This document shows, piece by piece, positions 26,297 through 35,788 of a stretch of 64,000 nt of DNA. A program made the position numbers and the translations under genes. The stretch lies in NCBI RefSeq assembly GCF_024339125.1, contig NZ_CP101417.1, forward strand, positions 4,971,001-5,035,000, written 5' to 3'. The DNA comes from Xanthomonas hortorum (lineage in GTDB: Bacteria; Pseudomonadota; Gammaproteobacteria; Xanthomonadales; Xanthomonadaceae). The notes below the pieces were generated by a model. That model made no database searches, had not been told where the DNA came from, and saw only the letters and a list, made by a program, of their open reading frames with translations. The first letter of the stretch is position 1; every line of letters starts with the position of its first letter.

Positions 26297-27859
26297 TTAC
26301 AACTGCGACTCCAACGGCAACCAGCCCATCACTGTCGCTGCGCCACGCCGCCACACGCTCGCTGCCGGCTCTTGCGACCACACCTCGGGCGGTTGCGCCG
26401 CATCGTCGTGCCAGCGCAGCTCGCCCTGGTCCAGGGTCACGCGATAACTCAGCGCTGCACTGATCTTGTGGCTGTACAAGCGTTCCAACTCTGCGGTCAC
26501 AGTGCGGTCGTCGAACAGCAAACCCATCTCGGTATTGAGGTTCATCGAGCGCGGATCGAGGTTGAACGAACCGATAAAGCCACTGCTGTCGTCCACCACA
26601 AACGCCTTGGTATGCAGGCTGGCACCGCTGGACCCGAACAGGCTGCCGTCCGGCTTGCCCATCGGCTTGAGCTCGTGCAGGCGCACGCCTTGCGTGAGCA
26701 AGGGCACGCGGTAATCGGCGTAGCCGCTGTGCACGGCAACGACATCATTGGCAGCCAGGGAGTTGGTCAACACGCTGACGCGCACATTGCGCCGACGCAA
26801 CTCGCCGATCCAGCGCATGCCTTCTTCACCCGGCACGAAATACGGCGAAATCACTTTCAATTCGCGCTGGGCGTGCGCCATCTCGCCGATCAAGGTCGGC
26901 GTCATCCAGTCTGCCTGCGGCGGTGCGCCCTCGGCCTTTTCCGGCGGATCGGAGACGATGCGCGCCCGATCCAGCCAATGCACCTTGCGCTCGCCCTGCG
27001 TCAACGCCTGCACGCTGGGCGATTGACGCAGCCGCTCCACGTAGGGATGCGCGCGTGCCGATTCCAGGCCGGCATCCAGACTGCCGCGCAACGCATCCAG
27101 TGCCTGCGGCTTGGCCGTCACCAGCGCAGCCAGCGGCAGCGCATTGGGGCTGTTCCAGTACGCATCGAACACCTGCTCGGCCTGGCCCACTGCCGGCCCC
27201 ATCACTGCCGCGTCCATGTCCATGAAGTTGGTGTCGCGCGCCGCGTCGAAATACTCGTCGCCCACATTGCGGCCACCCACCACCGCGATGCGGCCATCGG
27301 CGATCCAGGCCTTGTTGTGCATGCGCCGATTGATGCTGAACATGCGCAGCACCATCTCCACGCCGCGCATCAATGTGCCTTCCCGCGCACGGGTGGGATT
27401 GAACAAGCGGATCTCGATCAACGGATGACTGTCCAGTGCTGCCAGCACCGAATCGCTGCCGTGGATGTTCATGTCGTCCAGCAGCAGGCGCACGCGCACG
27501 CCGCGATCGGCCGCGTGCAGCAATTCGTTGTGCAACAGGTTGCCGGTGAAGTCCGCATGCCAGATGTAATACTGCAGATCCAGGCTGCGCCCGGCCGCAC
27601 GCGCGGTGAGCGCGCGTACCGCAAACGCATCGATATTGTCGGGCAGGATCACCATGCCGGTTTGATCGGCATGCGCCTGCTGCAGCGGCGCGACGACTTG
27701 ATCGATCGGCGTCGCCAATGCGGTAGCTGGCAACGCATGACTCGCCGGGCCACGCTGGCGATCGGCAAAGCGGCCGTAACCGTACAGCGACAGCACGCTA
27801 CCCAGCACGAGCACCAGCGCCCCGATGCCGATCCATTTGAAGATGTGTCGCTTTGTCAC
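26297..27859 (-). CDS. Phospholipase D-family protein (cardiolipin synthase-like)
   Basis: 520 aa from a GTG at 27859. An N-terminal membrane anchor (residues 8-27, FKWIGIGALVLVLGSVLSL) leads to a periplasmic body with two HKD motifs: MHNKAWIADGRIAVVGGRN and LHTKAFVVDDSSGFIGSFN. Two intact HKD motifs indicate an active phosphatidyltransferase or phospholipase. The anchor plus ILPDNIDAFAVRALTARAAGRSLDLQYY-type start resembles ClsC-like enzymes. The substrate is inferred only. The gene is convergent with cheB and downstream of the M13 peptidase gene by 154 bp. Confidence 0.88.
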   Translation of the reverse strand: MTKRHIFKWIGIGALVLVLGSVLSLYGYGRFADRQRGPASHALPATALATPIDQVVAPLQQAHADQTGMVILPDNIDAFAVRALTARAAGRSLDLQYYIWHADFTGNLLHNELLHAADRGVRVRLLLDDMNIHGSDSVLAALDSHPLIEIRLFNPTRAREGTLMRGVEMVLRMFSINRRMHNKAWIADGRIAVVGGRNVGDEYFDAARDTNFMDMDAAVMGPAVGQAEQVFDAYWNSPNALPLAALVTAKPQALDALRGSLDAGLESARAHPYVERLRQSPSVQALTQGERKVHWLDRARIVSDPPEKAEGAPPQADWMTPTLIGEMAHAQRELKVISPYFVPGEEGMRWIGELRRRNVRVSVLTNSLAANDVVAVHSGYADYRVPLLTQGVRLHELKPMGKPDGSLFGSSGASLHTKAFVVDDSSGFIGSFNLDPRSMNLNTEMGLLFDDRTVTAELERLYSHKISAALSYRVTLDQGELRWHDDAAQPPEVWSQEPAASVWRRGAATVMGWLPLESQL

Positions 27860-27945
27860 TGCCGGCCCCGTATTGCAGAGCGCGGCAGTCTAGACGCTGC
27901 ACATGCATGTCGATGTGCAGACGCAAGCGCACAAGCGAGCTCGAC

Positions 27946-28001
27946 AAACCCCGCAAAAACAGCGGGTTTCCGGCGAGCGCTGCCGCAACAGTGCTCGCCG
28001 G
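27946..28001 (-). terminator. Candidate terminator after the M13 peptidase gene
   Basis: Two hairpins in tandem: CCGGCGAGC paired with GCTCGCCGG (27970-27978 and 27993-28001), then on the minus strand an AAACCCGC/GCGGGGTTT stem with a T-rich loop (27946-27969). No long terminal T tract is present. Confidence 0.45.
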
Positions 28002-28013
28002 ATGCAATCACGT

Positions 28014-30116
28014 TTACCAGATCGCGACGCGATCCTTGTCTCCACGCACCATCGCATCGCCAGGCTTGCACTGGAATGCCTGCGCAAACGCCGGCATGTT
28101 CGACGGCGCACCATTGGCGCGGAAATTGGCCGGCGCATGCGGGTCGGTGTTCAAGCGCACGCGCAATTCGCCATCGGTGAAGTTGCGGCGCCACACCGTG
28201 GCCCAGTTCATGAAGAAGCGCTGATCCTGCGTATAGCCATCGATCTGTTTGTTGGCGTCCGGCTGTTCCTTCAACGCCATCTGCAAGGCATCGTAGGCAA
28301 CGGTCAGGCCACCGAGGTCGCCGATGTTTTCGCCCAAGGTCAGCTTGCCTTTGACGTTGACGCCAGGGATCGCCTCGTAGCCATCGAACTGCGCCACCAG
28401 CTGATCGGTGCGCTGAGTGAACAGTTTGCGGTCCGCATCGGTCCACCAGGTATCGAAGTTACCCTTGGCATCGAACTGGCTGCCCGAATCGTCGTAGCCA
28501 TGCATCATCTCGTGCCCGATCACTGCGCCGATGCCGCCATAGTTCAATGCCGGGTCGGCCTTGGGATCGAAGAACGGCGGCTGCAAAATCGCCGCCGGAA
28601 ACACGATCTCGTTGCGGGTGGCGTTGTAGTACGCGTTCACCGTTTGCGGGGTCATATGCCACTCGCGCTTGTCGACCGGCTTGCCGATCTTGTCCAGCAT
28701 GTAGCGATAGTTGAATGCCTGCGCGGCCTGCATATTGGCCAGAAACCCATCGCCACGGGTTTCCAGGCCCGACCAGTCGCGCCACTGATCCGGGTAGCCG
28801 ATCTTGGGCGTGAAGCTGGCCCATTTTTCCAGTGCGCGCTGCTTGGTTTCCGCGCTCATCCAATCGAGTTTTTCCAGCCGCGCCTTGAGCGCGACGGAGA
28901 GGTTCTGCACCAGCTGCTGCATCTGCTCCTTCGACTCGGCAGAGAACGCAGATTGCACATAGAGCTGGCCCAGCGCCTCGCCCATCGCCTCGTTGACCGC
29001 GTTCAAGGTGCGCTTCCAGCGCGGCAGCATGTCTTTTTGACCACGCAGCGTCTTGGCGTAGAAATCGAAGTTGGCCTGCTCGAACGGCTTGGCCAGATAC
29101 GGCGCGGCCTCATCCACGCTGTGGAAACGCAGGTACGCCTTCCAGGTCTCCACCGGCGTGTCGGCCAGCATCGCATCGAGCTCGGCGAAGTAGCCCGGCT
29201 GGCTCAACGAGAAGGTCCCTGCCGGCACTTTGAGCGCGCTGAAAAACGCCTGCCAATCGAAGTGCGGCGTCACCGCATTGGCGCCGGCCACATCGACAGG
29301 GTTGTAGCGCTTGGCCGGGTCGCGCAGTTCGATGCGCGACAGCGAGGCATCGGCCAGCCGCGTTTCGAACGCCATCACCGCCTTGGCCTGCGTCGCCGCC
29401 TGCGCTGACGGAACGCCGGACAATTCCAGCACGCGTGCGATATAGGCCACGTACTGCTCGCGGATCCTGGCCTGCGCCGGATCGGTGTAATAGCCCTTCT
29501 CGGGCAGACCCAGACCGCCCTGCCCCGCGTAGGCGATCATCTGCTCGGAATGCTTGTAATCGGCATTGGCGCCGAACGAGAACATGAAGCCCTGGCCCTG
29601 CGCATAGCTATTGCGCAACCACGCCGCGATGGCAGGCGCATCGGTCAGCGCGTCGATCGCTTTCAACTGCGGCTGCAGCGGCGTGATGCCGGCCTTGTCG
29701 ATCGCCGCTTCGTCCGAGCCGGTGCGCCACAGGTCGGCGATCTTGGCATCCACCGAACCGGCCGACAGATTGCCGCGCGCCAGCTGCTCCACCAACGCGT
29801 GCTGGATGGTCAAGGAGCGCTCGGCCAGCACTTCGAAACTGCCCCAGCTGGTGCGATCGGACGGCACCGGGTTGGCCTTGAGCCACTTGGCGTTGACGAA
29901 TCCGTTGAGGTCCTGGCACGCGTTGATGGCCGGATCCAGATCGTTGATGCCGAACGCCACGATCGGCGCATCGAGCTTGGAGACATCCACCCTGGTCGGC
30001 GCGGCCTGTGGCGCAGTAAACGCCGGCTTTGCAGCGTCATCGGATTTGCCGCATGCCGACAGCATCGCCGCGATGGCCACCGCAAGCGATAGCGGGGCGA
30101 ACTTGCTCAACATCAT
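28014..30116 (-). CDS. M13-family zinc metallopeptidase lipoprotein
   Basis: 700 aa from the ATG at 30116, with TTGGAG upstream; a longer open frame to 30182 is rejected. The signal peptide ends in a lipobox AAMLSAC, so it is probably a membrane-anchored periplasmic lipoprotein. The body is neprilysin/PepO-like: NAYYNATRNEIVFPAAILQPPFF, zinc motif GHEMMHGYDDSGSQ, third ligand in ENIGDLGG, and C-terminal CKPGD with a terminal W. All catalytic residues are present. Endopeptidase activity on oligopeptides is expected from the family. Confidence 0.93.
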   Translation of the reverse strand: MMLSKFAPLSLAVAIAAMLSACGKSDDAAKPAFTAPQAAPTRVDVSKLDAPIVAFGINDLDPAINACQDLNGFVNAKWLKANPVPSDRTSWGSFEVLAERSLTIQHALVEQLARGNLSAGSVDAKIADLWRTGSDEAAIDKAGITPLQPQLKAIDALTDAPAIAAWLRNSYAQGQGFMFSFGANADYKHSEQMIAYAGQGGLGLPEKGYYTDPAQARIREQYVAYIARVLELSGVPSAQAATQAKAVMAFETRLADASLSRIELRDPAKRYNPVDVAGANAVTPHFDWQAFFSALKVPAGTFSLSQPGYFAELDAMLADTPVETWKAYLRFHSVDEAAPYLAKPFEQANFDFYAKTLRGQKDMLPRWKRTLNAVNEAMGEALGQLYVQSAFSAESKEQMQQLVQNLSVALKARLEKLDWMSAETKQRALEKWASFTPKIGYPDQWRDWSGLETRGDGFLANMQAAQAFNYRYMLDKIGKPVDKREWHMTPQTVNAYYNATRNEIVFPAAILQPPFFDPKADPALNYGGIGAVIGHEMMHGYDDSGSQFDAKGNFDTWWTDADRKLFTQRTDQLVAQFDGYEAIPGVNVKGKLTLGENIGDLGGLTVAYDALQMALKEQPDANKQIDGYTQDQRFFMNWATVWRRNFTDGELRVRLNTDPHAPANFRANGAPSNMPAFAQAFQCKPGDAMVRGDKDRVAIW

Positions 30117-30339
30117 TGAATTCTCCAAGGCACAAGACCGCGTCATGCGCAGTCGAAAAGTAGGCGATCGTCCGAAAGACAACCACGCAAGTCATTGCAG
30201 CGAAACCGCGACGCCCTGACGTCAGAGATCGCGCTCTGGGGAAAAATCATCTGTGCGCCATCCAACCGGGCGCTCATGACGCTTTGTCGTCAACCGATCG
30301 AACGCTGCCTTCCGGCGCATGACGCGCCATCGAGTGCAG

Positions 30340-30660
30340 TTACTTGCGTGCGTAAAACGGTGCCATCAACAGGTATACCGGATACGCCAACACCATCAGC
30401 ACCAGCGCGACCTCATGCCCGGACGCTGCGTCCGCCCAGGATTCCATCTGCCGCGACGGCCCAAACAGCCCGAACGCCAGCAGCAACACCCCAACCACGC
30501 AGATCAGCAGCGCCACTCCCATCGCCGAACCGGACACATGGCCATTGGCCAGCACGCCGAACGCACCGCCCCCACCGGCCAACAGCAGCCCCAAGGTCAC
30601 CAGATACGCGCGGCAGTAGGTGGCACTCATCTGCTGCGTTTTACGTTTGCCGGACATCAT
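30340..30660 (-). CDS. Small multi-pass membrane protein of unknown function
   Basis: 106 aa from the ATG at 30660 (MMSGKRKTQQMSATYC), with an AGGGGAG site just upstream; an open frame to 30744 overlaps a hairpin and is rejected. Three hydrophobic segments at roughly residues 17-37, 46-65 and 81-101 and a basic C-terminus (APFYARK). No family was recognised. It is transcribed toward the peptidase gene. Confidence 0.65.
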   Translation of the reverse strand: MMSGKRKTQQMSATYCRAYLVTLGLLLAGGGGAFGVLANGHVSGSAMGVALLICVVGVLLLAFGLFGPSRQMESWADAASGHEVALVLMVLAYPVYLLMAPFYARK

Positions 30661-30685
30661 GTCTCCCCTGCAAGAACACACGCAT

Positions 30686-30718
30686 GCGGTGCCTGTTCGA
30701 TCCACGAACAGGCACCGC
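30686..30718 (-). terminator. Hairpin downstream of gpmA
   Basis: A perfect 14-bp stem GCGGTGCCTGTTCG with a 5-nt loop, lying between the gpmA stop codon and the next gene on the same strand. No T tract follows, so it may be an RNA-end stabiliser rather than a true terminator. Confidence 0.4.
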
Positions 30719-30814
30719 TCACGTTTCAGACCCGCACGCGTCATCCGACCGCGCGGTGCGAAACCCGCGACGCGCTACGCGCACTGCACGCAGCGCAGCC
30801 AGCGAACGCCGTGC

Positions 30815-31564
30815 TTACTTCGCCTTGCCCTGGTTTGCCACCGCTTCGGCAGCACGCTTGGCCGCTTCCGGGTCGCCCAGGTAACGGAAGCTCTGCACCT
30901 GCAGCTCGTCGTCCAGTTCGAACAACAACGGAATGCCGGTCGGGATGTTGAGCTCCAGGATCTGCTCGTTGGAGACGTCATTGAGGTACTTGTACAGCGC
31001 GCGCAGCGAGTTGCCGTGCGCGGTCACCAGCACGGTCTGCCCGGCCTTCAACTGCGGGGCGATCGCGTCGTGCCAGTACGGCAGCACGCGCACCAGCGTG
31101 GTCGCCAGTGATTCGGTGCCCGGCAATGCGTTGCGATCCAGCGTGGCGTAACGGCGGTCGTGACACGGATGACCCGGATCGTTGACGTCCATCGCCGGCG
31201 GCGGAATGTCGTAGGAACGGCGCCAGATCTTGACCTGTTCCTCGCCGTGCTTGGCGGCGGTTTCGGCCTTGTCCAAGCCTTGCAAGCCGCCGTAATGACG
31301 CTCGTTGAGGCGCCAGCTCTTGGACACCGGCAGCCAGTCCTGATCGAGTTCCTTCAATGCGCCCTGCAGCGTGTGGATGGCGCGCTTGAGCACCGAGGTG
31401 TGGGCTACATCGAACTGCAGGCCCTCGTCCTTCATCAGCTTGCCGGCGGTGGCGGCTTCCTGGCGGCCCTGCTCGGTGAGTTCCACATCCACCCAGCCGG
31501 TGAAACGGTTGTCCAGATTCCATTGGCTCTGGCCATGGCGCAGCAGTACGAGTTTGCGGGTCAC
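30815..31564 (-). CDS. gpmA: 2,3-bisphosphoglycerate-dependent phosphoglycerate mutase
   Basis: 249 aa from a GTG at 31564 with GGAG eight bases upstream. The phosphohistidine motif is [10 protein letters not shown] at residues 7-16, the second catalytic His is in [11 protein letters not shown], and [14 protein letters not shown] is typical of dPGM. It interconverts 3- and 2-phosphoglycerate in glycolysis and gluconeogenesis. It is divergent from nfi with a gap of about 100 bp. Confidence 0.96.
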   Translation of the reverse strand: MTRKLVLLRHGQSQWNLDNRFTGWVDVELTEQGRQEAATAGKLMKDEGLQFDVAHTSVLKRAIHTLQGALKELDQDWLPVSKSWRLNERHYGGLQGLDKAETAAKHGEEQVKIWRRSYDIPPPAMDVNDPGHPCHDRRYATLDRNALPGTESLATTLVRVLPYWHDAIAPQLKAGQTVLVTAHGNSLRALYKYLNDVSNEQILELNIPTGIPLLFELDDELQVQSFRYLGDPEAAKRAAEAVANQGKAK

Positions 31565-31666
31565 TCAGGTTCTCCGATGGGGGCCGATCAGTCTGCGATT
31601 GTAGCGGCAGCCAGCGCATCGCTGGCGTGCACGAGATCGCTACGTGCGGCGCGCGATGCTGTGACC

Positions 31667-32380
31667 ATGCAAGCGACGAACACTCCCGTCTTTGCCGGTT
31701 GGGACGGCAGCATCCTCCAGGCAAGACAGTTGCAACAGCAACTGGCACAGCGCGTGGTGTTGCAGGATCAAGTCAGTACGGCACCGCAGGTGCTGGCCGG
31801 TTTCGACGTCGGCTTCGAAGACGATGGCCAGACCACGCGCGCCGCAGCGGTGCTGCTGGATGCGCACACCCTGCTGCCGCTGGAAACGCATGTGGCGCGC
31901 TTGCCCACCTCGATGCCGTATGTGCCCGGCCTGCTCAGTTTTCGCGAACTGCCTGCGTTGCTGCAGGCACTGGCCTTGCTCTCGCGCACGCCCGATCTGG
32001 TCTTTATCGACGGCCAGGGCATCGCGCATCCACGCAAGCTGGGCATCACCGCGCATTTCGGCGTGGTGACCGGGTTGCCCTGCATCGGTGTAGCCAAGCA
32101 GCGCCTGGCCGGCAGCTTTACTGAACCCGGACCCGAACGCGGCGAGCACAGCCCGATCCTGCTCGGCGGCGCGCAGATCGGCTGGGCGCTGCGCAGCAAG
32201 CCGCGCTGCAACCCGCTGATCGTCTCGCCCGGGCATCGCGTCTCCATGCAGGGCGCGCTCGCGTGGACACTGCGCACGCTGCGCGCGTATCGCCTGCCCG
32301 AGCCCACGCGTCTGGCCGACCGGCTGGCCTCGCGGCGCGGCGAGGTCATGTCTGACGTGCAAGGCGACCTGCTGGGCTGA
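31667..32380 (+). CDS. nfi: Endonuclease V
   Basis: 237 aa from the ATG at 31667; an in-frame GTG lies 6 bp earlier and the frame is open much further upstream over gpmA. Catalytic carboxylates are visible in [21 protein letters not shown] and [23 protein letters not shown]. The enzyme cleaves DNA near deoxyinosine. Length is close to the 223 aa of E. coli Nfi. No strong ribosome-binding site is seen. Confidence 0.92.
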   Translation: MQATNTPVFAGWDGSILQARQLQQQLAQRVVLQDQVSTAPQVLAGFDVGFEDDGQTTRAAAVLLDAHTLLPLETHVARLPTSMPYVPGLLSFRELPALLQALALLSRTPDLVFIDGQGIAHPRKLGITAHFGVVTGLPCIGVAKQRLAGSFTEPGPERGEHSPILLGGAQIGWALRSKPRCNPLIVSPGHRVSMQGALAWTLRTLRAYRLPEPTRLADRLASRRGEVMSDVQGDLLG

Positions 32381-32490
32381 CCGCCGGCGCCGGCAACAAC
32401 GCGGAACGTACCGTCTTGCCCAACCACTCGGCCGCCATCGCGCGCGCGTGCGAAGCTTGCGCTCTCTTTCGATCGCCACGAGCCGCCGCC

Positions 32491-33381
32491 ATGACCACGA
32501 TCATCGCTCCACGCGTCCATGACATCGGCGGGCTGGAAGTGCGCCGCGCCGTGCCCACCCTCCAGGCGCGCAGCATCGGCCCGTTCGTGTTCGTCGACCA
32601 GATGGGCCCGGCCGTGCTGGAACCGGATCACGGCATCGACGTGCGCCCGCATCCGCATATCGGCCTGGCCACGGTCACCTTCCTGTGGTCCGGCGAGATC
32701 GGCCACCGCGACACGCTCGGCTCCGATCAGGTGATTCGCGCCGGCGACGTCAACTGGATGACCGCCGGCCGCGGCATCGCCCATTCCGAACGCACGCCCG
32801 GCCCCGAGCGCGCCCGCGAGCATGCATTGCACGGCATGCAGACCTGGGTCGCGCTGCCGCGCTCGGCCGAAGAAACCGCGCCAGCGTTCTACCACCATGC
32901 CGCCGCCAGCTTGCCGCAACAACGCCGCGATGGCGCCTTGCTGCGCGTGATCGCCGGGCGTGCCTATGGCGAAGAATCGCCGGTCAAGGTCTTCAGCGAT
33001 ACGCTCAACGTGGCGATCGATCTGGAGGCCGATGCCGAAATCGACCTGGACACCGGCCACCTCGAACGCGCGCTCTACATTCTCGACGGCGATGCGCAAC
33101 TGGATGGCGCGGATGTTCCTGCCCGCCATCTGATCATTCCCTCGCCCGGCGCGCGCGGACGGCTGCGTGCCAAGACACCGCTCAAGGCGATGCTGCTCGG
33201 CGGCGAGCCGTTGGATGGCCCGCGCCACCTGTGGTGGAACTTCGTGTCCAGCTCCAAGGAGCGCATCGAGCAGGCCAAGGACGACTGGCAGGCCGGTCGT
33301 TTCGGCAGCATTCCCGGCGACGACAAGGAATTCATTCCATTGCCGGAGACCCCGGCGCCCAAGCCGGTCAATTACCCCTGA
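32491..33381 (+). CDS. Pirin-family protein
   Basis: 296 aa starting MTTIIAPRVHDIGGLEVRR. The bicupin shows the pirin metal ligands in HPHIGLATVTF and IAHSERTPG (His-X-His, His, Glu). The C-terminal domain has HLIIPSPGARGRLRA and a WWNFVSSSKERIEQAKDDW tail common in pirins. Some pirins act as quercetin dioxygenases; the substrate here is unknown. Not obviously co-transcribed with nfi (110-bp gap). Confidence 0.9.
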   Translation: MTTIIAPRVHDIGGLEVRRAVPTLQARSIGPFVFVDQMGPAVLEPDHGIDVRPHPHIGLATVTFLWSGEIGHRDTLGSDQVIRAGDVNWMTAGRGIAHSERTPGPERAREHALHGMQTWVALPRSAEETAPAFYHHAAASLPQQRRDGALLRVIAGRAYGEESPVKVFSDTLNVAIDLEADAEIDLDTGHLERALYILDGDAQLDGADVPARHLIIPSPGARGRLRAKTPLKAMLLGGEPLDGPRHLWWNFVSSSKERIEQAKDDWQAGRFGSIPGDDKEFIPLPETPAPKPVNYP

Positions 33382-33638
33382 AGACAGCGATGCGGGCGCG
33401 GCGATACGCCCAAGTCTCGAATCGATCCCGAAGCGCGAGTGCCCCTGCGCACAGCCAATTCCAGCCATGTTTGCGACCACGCTTGAGCTTGCAGACAAAA
33501 CTGTGGTAGTGATGTCGCTCTAGGTCGGGGGCATGTTGCGTGCGAGGCACAGCCGGGCGGGGAGCGCACGGGCTGTTACGACGACACGCTGGAAGGCATC
33601 GCCCCCTGCGCAGTCATCCATCGCCGGGGAACACTTGA

Positions 33639-34100
33639 ATGAAGTCTGCATCCTGCCTTGTCGGCCTGAGCTTGCTGTTGGCCGCCGCCACCGCTTACGC
33701 ACAAACCTCGCCGGTCTGCCCGCCACTGCCGCCGGCCTCCGGGCTGCAATGGAACGAACTCGCAGGCGCCGACTATCTGGTCTGCAAAGCCGTGACGGCC
33801 GACGGTCGCCAGGTCGTGGGCGTCATGCTCACCACCCGCGACCCGGCAATGACGCTGGCACGCGACCGACGCGCGGAAAAAGGCCAGATCCAGCAGGAGG
33901 ACTTCTACTGGTACAAGCTCGATCTGGGCGGCCGTCAGATGCCTGGCATGGAATCGCGCCGCGTCACCGTGGTCGAGCTGGGCAAGAAGCGCTACGCGCA
34001 GCTGTGGATCGACGGCGCCAATACCGAAGAGCTGGCCTTGATGCAGTCGCTGGTGCAGAACATGGATCTGCAGCCGGCCAGCCTGGCGTTACAGCGCTAA
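33639..34100 (+). CDS. Secreted protein of unknown function
   Basis: 153 aa with a clear Sec signal peptide (MKSASCLVGLSLLLAAATAYA, cleavage probably after AYA). The mature part has two Cys (PVCPPL and DYLVCKA), which could form a disulfide in the periplasm, and no recognised domain. The ATG at 33639 follows a GGGGAA site. It stands alone; 257 bp upstream hold no gene. Confidence 0.7.
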   Translation: MKSASCLVGLSLLLAAATAYAQTSPVCPPLPPASGLQWNELAGADYLVCKAVTADGRQVVGVMLTTRDPAMTLARDRRAEKGQIQQEDFYWYKLDLGGRQMPGMESRRVTVVELGKKRYAQLWIDGANTEELALMQSLVQNMDLQPASLALQR

Positions 34101-34208
34101 ACCCACCCGGGCTGCAATCCACGCGGCATGGTGCGCAAGCAGCGATGAGCGATGACCAGCGACGAGCTAACCGGCGCTGATCGGCCGGCCGGGCCGCGTC
34201 GCGGACTC

Positions 34209-34640
34209 TCAGGTTTGGGTTGTTCCAGTGTCTGCCACTGTGCCGGTTTGCAATGCGCTGTCGATCCGCACCTGCCCGGTCAGCAGCCGATGGATCGGGC
34301 ACTTGTCGGCCACTTCCATCAAGCGCGTGCGCTGATCCTCATCCAGCGCACCGTCGAGCACGATCTCACGCGTGATCACCGTGCCCGCAGCGCCGCGCTG
34401 GGTGTAATGCAAATGCACGTGCACCGCCGTCAGCGGCCACTGCTTGCGCGCCGCCACCATCGACACCGTGATCGCAGTGCAGGCACCCAACGCGCCCAAC
34501 ACCTGCGACTCGGGATCCGGCCCGGCGTCGGCACCGCCGTTGGCCGGCTGGGTATCGCCGCTCCAGGTGTGCTGACCATCGTGGATGCTCACGGTGTACG
34601 GCACTGCGCCGGTGCTGACGCTGACGGGTCTGTCACTCAT
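34209..34640 (-). CDS. OsmC/Ohr-family peroxiredoxin
   Basis: 143 aa starting MSDRPVSVSTGAV with GGGAGAG upstream. The two reactive Cys are in LGACTAITVSM and ADKCPIHRLLTG, as in OsmC proteins that reduce organic hydroperoxides. It lies 33 bp after the second pirin gene on the same strand, suggesting a two-gene oxidative-stress operon. Confidence 0.9.
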   Translation of the reverse strand: MSDRPVSVSTGAVPYTVSIHDGQHTWSGDTQPANGGADAGPDPESQVLGALGACTAITVSMVAARKQWPLTAVHVHLHYTQRGAAGTVITREIVLDGALDEDQRTRLMEVADKCPIHRLLTGQVRIDSALQTGTVADTGTTQT

Positions 34641-34673
34641 GACGCTCTCCCACGGCGGCTCGAGCGGGCCGGT

Positions 34674-35534
34674 TCAAAACCGACCCTCCTGGAAATCGAC
34701 GAAGGCCTGCATCAATTCCTGCTTGGTATTCATCACGAACGGGCCGTGCCGCATCACCGGCTCGTTGAGCGGGCGGCCCGCGACCAGGATCAGCTGCGCA
34801 CCCTCGGCACCGGCGTGCAGCGTCAAACGCTCGCCACCGCCCAGCACCGCCAGTTCCTGTGCCGGCAGCGCGCGCGCCGCATCGCCCTCGCCCACCGTCA
34901 CCGCGCCTTCGAAGGCATACGCGAATGCGTTGTGCCCGCTGGGCAGCACGTAGTCCCAGCTGACGTTCGGTGCCAGTGCGATATCCAGATACAGCGGGTC
35001 GGTGGCGGGTTGCACGATCGGCCCGCGCACCTCGCCGACGGTTCCGGCGATCACCTTGACCGTCACACCGGGCGCCGGCTGCGCGACCGGAATGTTCTCC
35101 GGTGCGTATTCCTGATACTTGGGCTCGGTCATCTTGTCGCGCGCCGGCAGATTTACCCACAGCTGAAAGCCGCGCATGCGCCCGGATTCCTGCTCGGGCA
35201 TTTCCGAATGGATCAGCCCGCGCCCGGCGGTCATCCACTGCACGCTGCCCGGGGTCAGCAGGCCCTCGTTGCCGTGGTTGTCCTTGTGCCGCATGCGGCC
35301 GTCGAGCATGTAGGTCACCGTCTCGAAGCCGCGATGCGGGTGGCTGGGAAACCCGGCCAGATAGTCTTCGGCCTTGTCGGTGCCGAACTCGTCCAGCATC
35401 AGAAACGGGTCCAGGTCCGGCAGCTGCTGGGTGCCGATCACGCGGGTCAGCTTGACCCCGGCTCCGTCGGAGGTGGGCATGCCGCGAATCGTGCGCAGCA
35501 CTTGGACTGCTGCGGTGGTGGAGGTGGCGCTCAT
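34674..35534 (-). CDS. Pirin-family protein (YhhW-like)
   Basis: 286 aa from the ATG at 35534 with AGGGAGAG upstream (the frame is open to 35567). Metal ligands are in HPHRGFETVTYML and GLIHSEMPEQ. It differs from the pirin at 32491 in its SGRMRGFQLWVNLPARDKM segment, typical of the YhhW/YhaK side of the family. Probably co-transcribed with the OsmC gene and divergent from cstA. Confidence 0.9.
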   Translation of the reverse strand: MSATSTTAAVQVLRTIRGMPTSDGAGVKLTRVIGTQQLPDLDPFLMLDEFGTDKAEDYLAGFPSHPHRGFETVTYMLDGRMRHKDNHGNEGLLTPGSVQWMTAGRGLIHSEMPEQESGRMRGFQLWVNLPARDKMTEPKYQEYAPENIPVAQPAPGVTVKVIAGTVGEVRGPIVQPATDPLYLDIALAPNVSWDYVLPSGHNAFAYAFEGAVTVGEGDAARALPAQELAVLGGGERLTLHAGAEGAQLILVAGRPLNEPVMRHGPFVMNTKQELMQAFVDFQEGRF

Positions 35535-35788
35535 CGAACTCTCCCTGTGCGGATTGAATAGCCTCACATGATGGATGCGCGCGACAGGCGTCCCAACCGC
35601 AGCCGGCGCAACCGATCGTTCTATTGCCTGGCTGCCGCGTCCGGCTGCTGCGCCTGGCTGCCACGTCGCGATCGCCCAGTGCAGCCAAGATGCTCTACAA
35701 CTAAAGTTTTACCCCGGCCCGGAATGGCGCCATTGACCGCAGGCAGGCAGGGGGCGACCCTTAAGTGAATCGTTCCTGAGGGGCATGC